Below, in pieces: positions 5,932-6,481 of a stretch of DNA of 6,481 bases; within the stretch, counting starts at the first letter, position 1; each line of letters starts with the position of its first letter. The stretch lies in the NCBI GenBank assembly GCA_003446665.1, contig DMCT01000046.1:1-6481 (forward strand). The letters are read 5' to 3'. The position numbers and the translations under genes are program-made. Source of the DNA: Synergistaceae bacterium (GTDB taxonomy: Bacteria > Synergistota > Synergistia > Synergistales > Thermovirgaceae). Below the pieces are notes generated by a model that did not search any database, was not told where the DNA came from, and saw only the letters and a list, made by a program, of their open reading frames with translations.

Positions 5932-6481
5932 CTATAAAATTTCCCCATTTTCCATGTACTGGGCATCTTTTTCCTGCGTCGTGCCATTCCTGGAAAAGCG
6001 TTTCCTGAGCCATTCCGCGGCGGACTCGGCGTCCAAAGTCCCTTTTTCGGCCATTTCCTCGGAAAGAGCAGAAAGGGCTTCTCCGACTTTTGGACCTTCC
6101 TTGATGTCGAGGATTTTCATTACATCCTCGCCATCAAGCGGCGGTTTTGTCCCCGTCAGTCGAAAAGTGCTTTCGAGAACAATCCGGCGGTTTTCAAGCC
6201 AGGGGGAAAAATCCGTCGACAGCGCCATGATGTCGGCTTTTGAGAGCAAAAACAGGCAGTCCATCCACCTTGTCCCGTTTAAGACCATCAGTCGACGTAA
6301 TTCCTTCGGTTCGGATCCTTCACTTAAAAGGCCGCGCCACCGGACGAGCCGTACGACTTCCTTTGCAACAGACCTTGGCCAGGCCCACCCGGTCATGATT
6401 TCACCGGCCCTTTTCGCGCCGGAGAAGGCTTCATCTATGGCGGAGTTGTGTCCGTTAGTGTTCTCTACTTGTTTTATGCCG
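5932..6481 (-). CDS. tRNA nucleotidyltransferase (CCA-adding / poly(A) polymerase family), C-terminal part
   Basis: The frame is open from the right edge to a TAG at 5932-5934, giving 183 codons including the stop; the start and the catalytic head lie outside the window. The enzyme family adds or repairs the 3' CCA end of tRNA in the cytoplasm, and some members polyadenylate RNA. What is visible fits the helical neck/body/tail of class II enzymes: GHNSAIDEAFSGAKRAGEIM near the edge, then PRSVAKEVVRLVRWRGLL, a helical middle with LFLLSKADIMALS (like the family's 'L..l..AD..a'), and the hallmark PPLDGEDVMKILDIKEGP followed by KVGEAL and EWLRKRF. The last motif corresponds to the usual 'DG-dLm..lgi-pGp-iG..L'. 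The catalytic DxD and RNA-binding segments cannot be checked here, so CCA-adding, A-adding and poly(A) activity cannot be told apart. The ATG at 6396 is internal, not the start. Confidence 0.75.
   Translation of the reverse strand, partial: GIKQVENTNGHNSAIDEAFSGAKRAGEIMTGWAWPRSVAKEVVRLVRWRGLLSEGSEPKELRRLMVLNGTRWMDCLFLLSKADIMALSTDFSPWLENRRIVLESTFRLTGTKPPLDGEDVMKILDIKEGPKVGEALSALSEEMAEKGTLDAESAAEWLRKRFSRNGTTQEKDAQYMENGEIL

Overview
The window is ordinary bacterial chromosome of moderately high GC content by eye. It has strong GGAGG-type ribosome binding sites and several GTG starts. No RNA gene, insertion sequence, CRISPR array or phage gene was seen. The gene set (oligopeptide-type ABC binding protein, PHP-containing polymerase X, small FMN nitroreductase, GGDEF protein) would suit an anaerobic bacterium such as a member of Synergistota or a Clostridia relative. 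That placement is a guess, because no marker gene is present to fix it.

Layout from left to right: (1) 1-512, minus strand, a family 5 solute-binding protein that runs off the left edge. Its signal peptide joins directly to what is normally the second half of the family. (2) 513-659, a divergent control region. (3) 660-2426, plus strand, DNA polymerase X with a C-terminal PHP domain, followed after 19 bp by a small metal-binding cupin (2446-2796), probably one operon. (4) The cupin converges, with a 7-bp gap, on a minus-strand pair: a nitroreductase (4055-4576) followed by an MFS exporter (2804-4018). A near-consensus promoter at 4625-4652 drives this pair. (5) 4577-4788, an intergenic stretch with that promoter and several inverted repeats. 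(6) 4789-5883, minus strand, a six-helix membrane protein with a GGDEF domain that keeps GGEEF and an RxxD I-site but has lost other catalytic positions. (7) 5932-6481, minus strand, the C-terminal part of a CCA-adding enzyme-like tRNA nucleotidyltransferase, cut by the right edge.

The genes look like small separate units: DNA repair plus a cupin, a redox enzyme plus an exporter, tRNA maturation followed by a signalling protein, and peptide uptake. I see no clear new multi-gene system. The points most worth a second look are the N-terminally shortened binding protein, the altered GGDEF active site, and the inverted repeats placed over translation or promoter signals.
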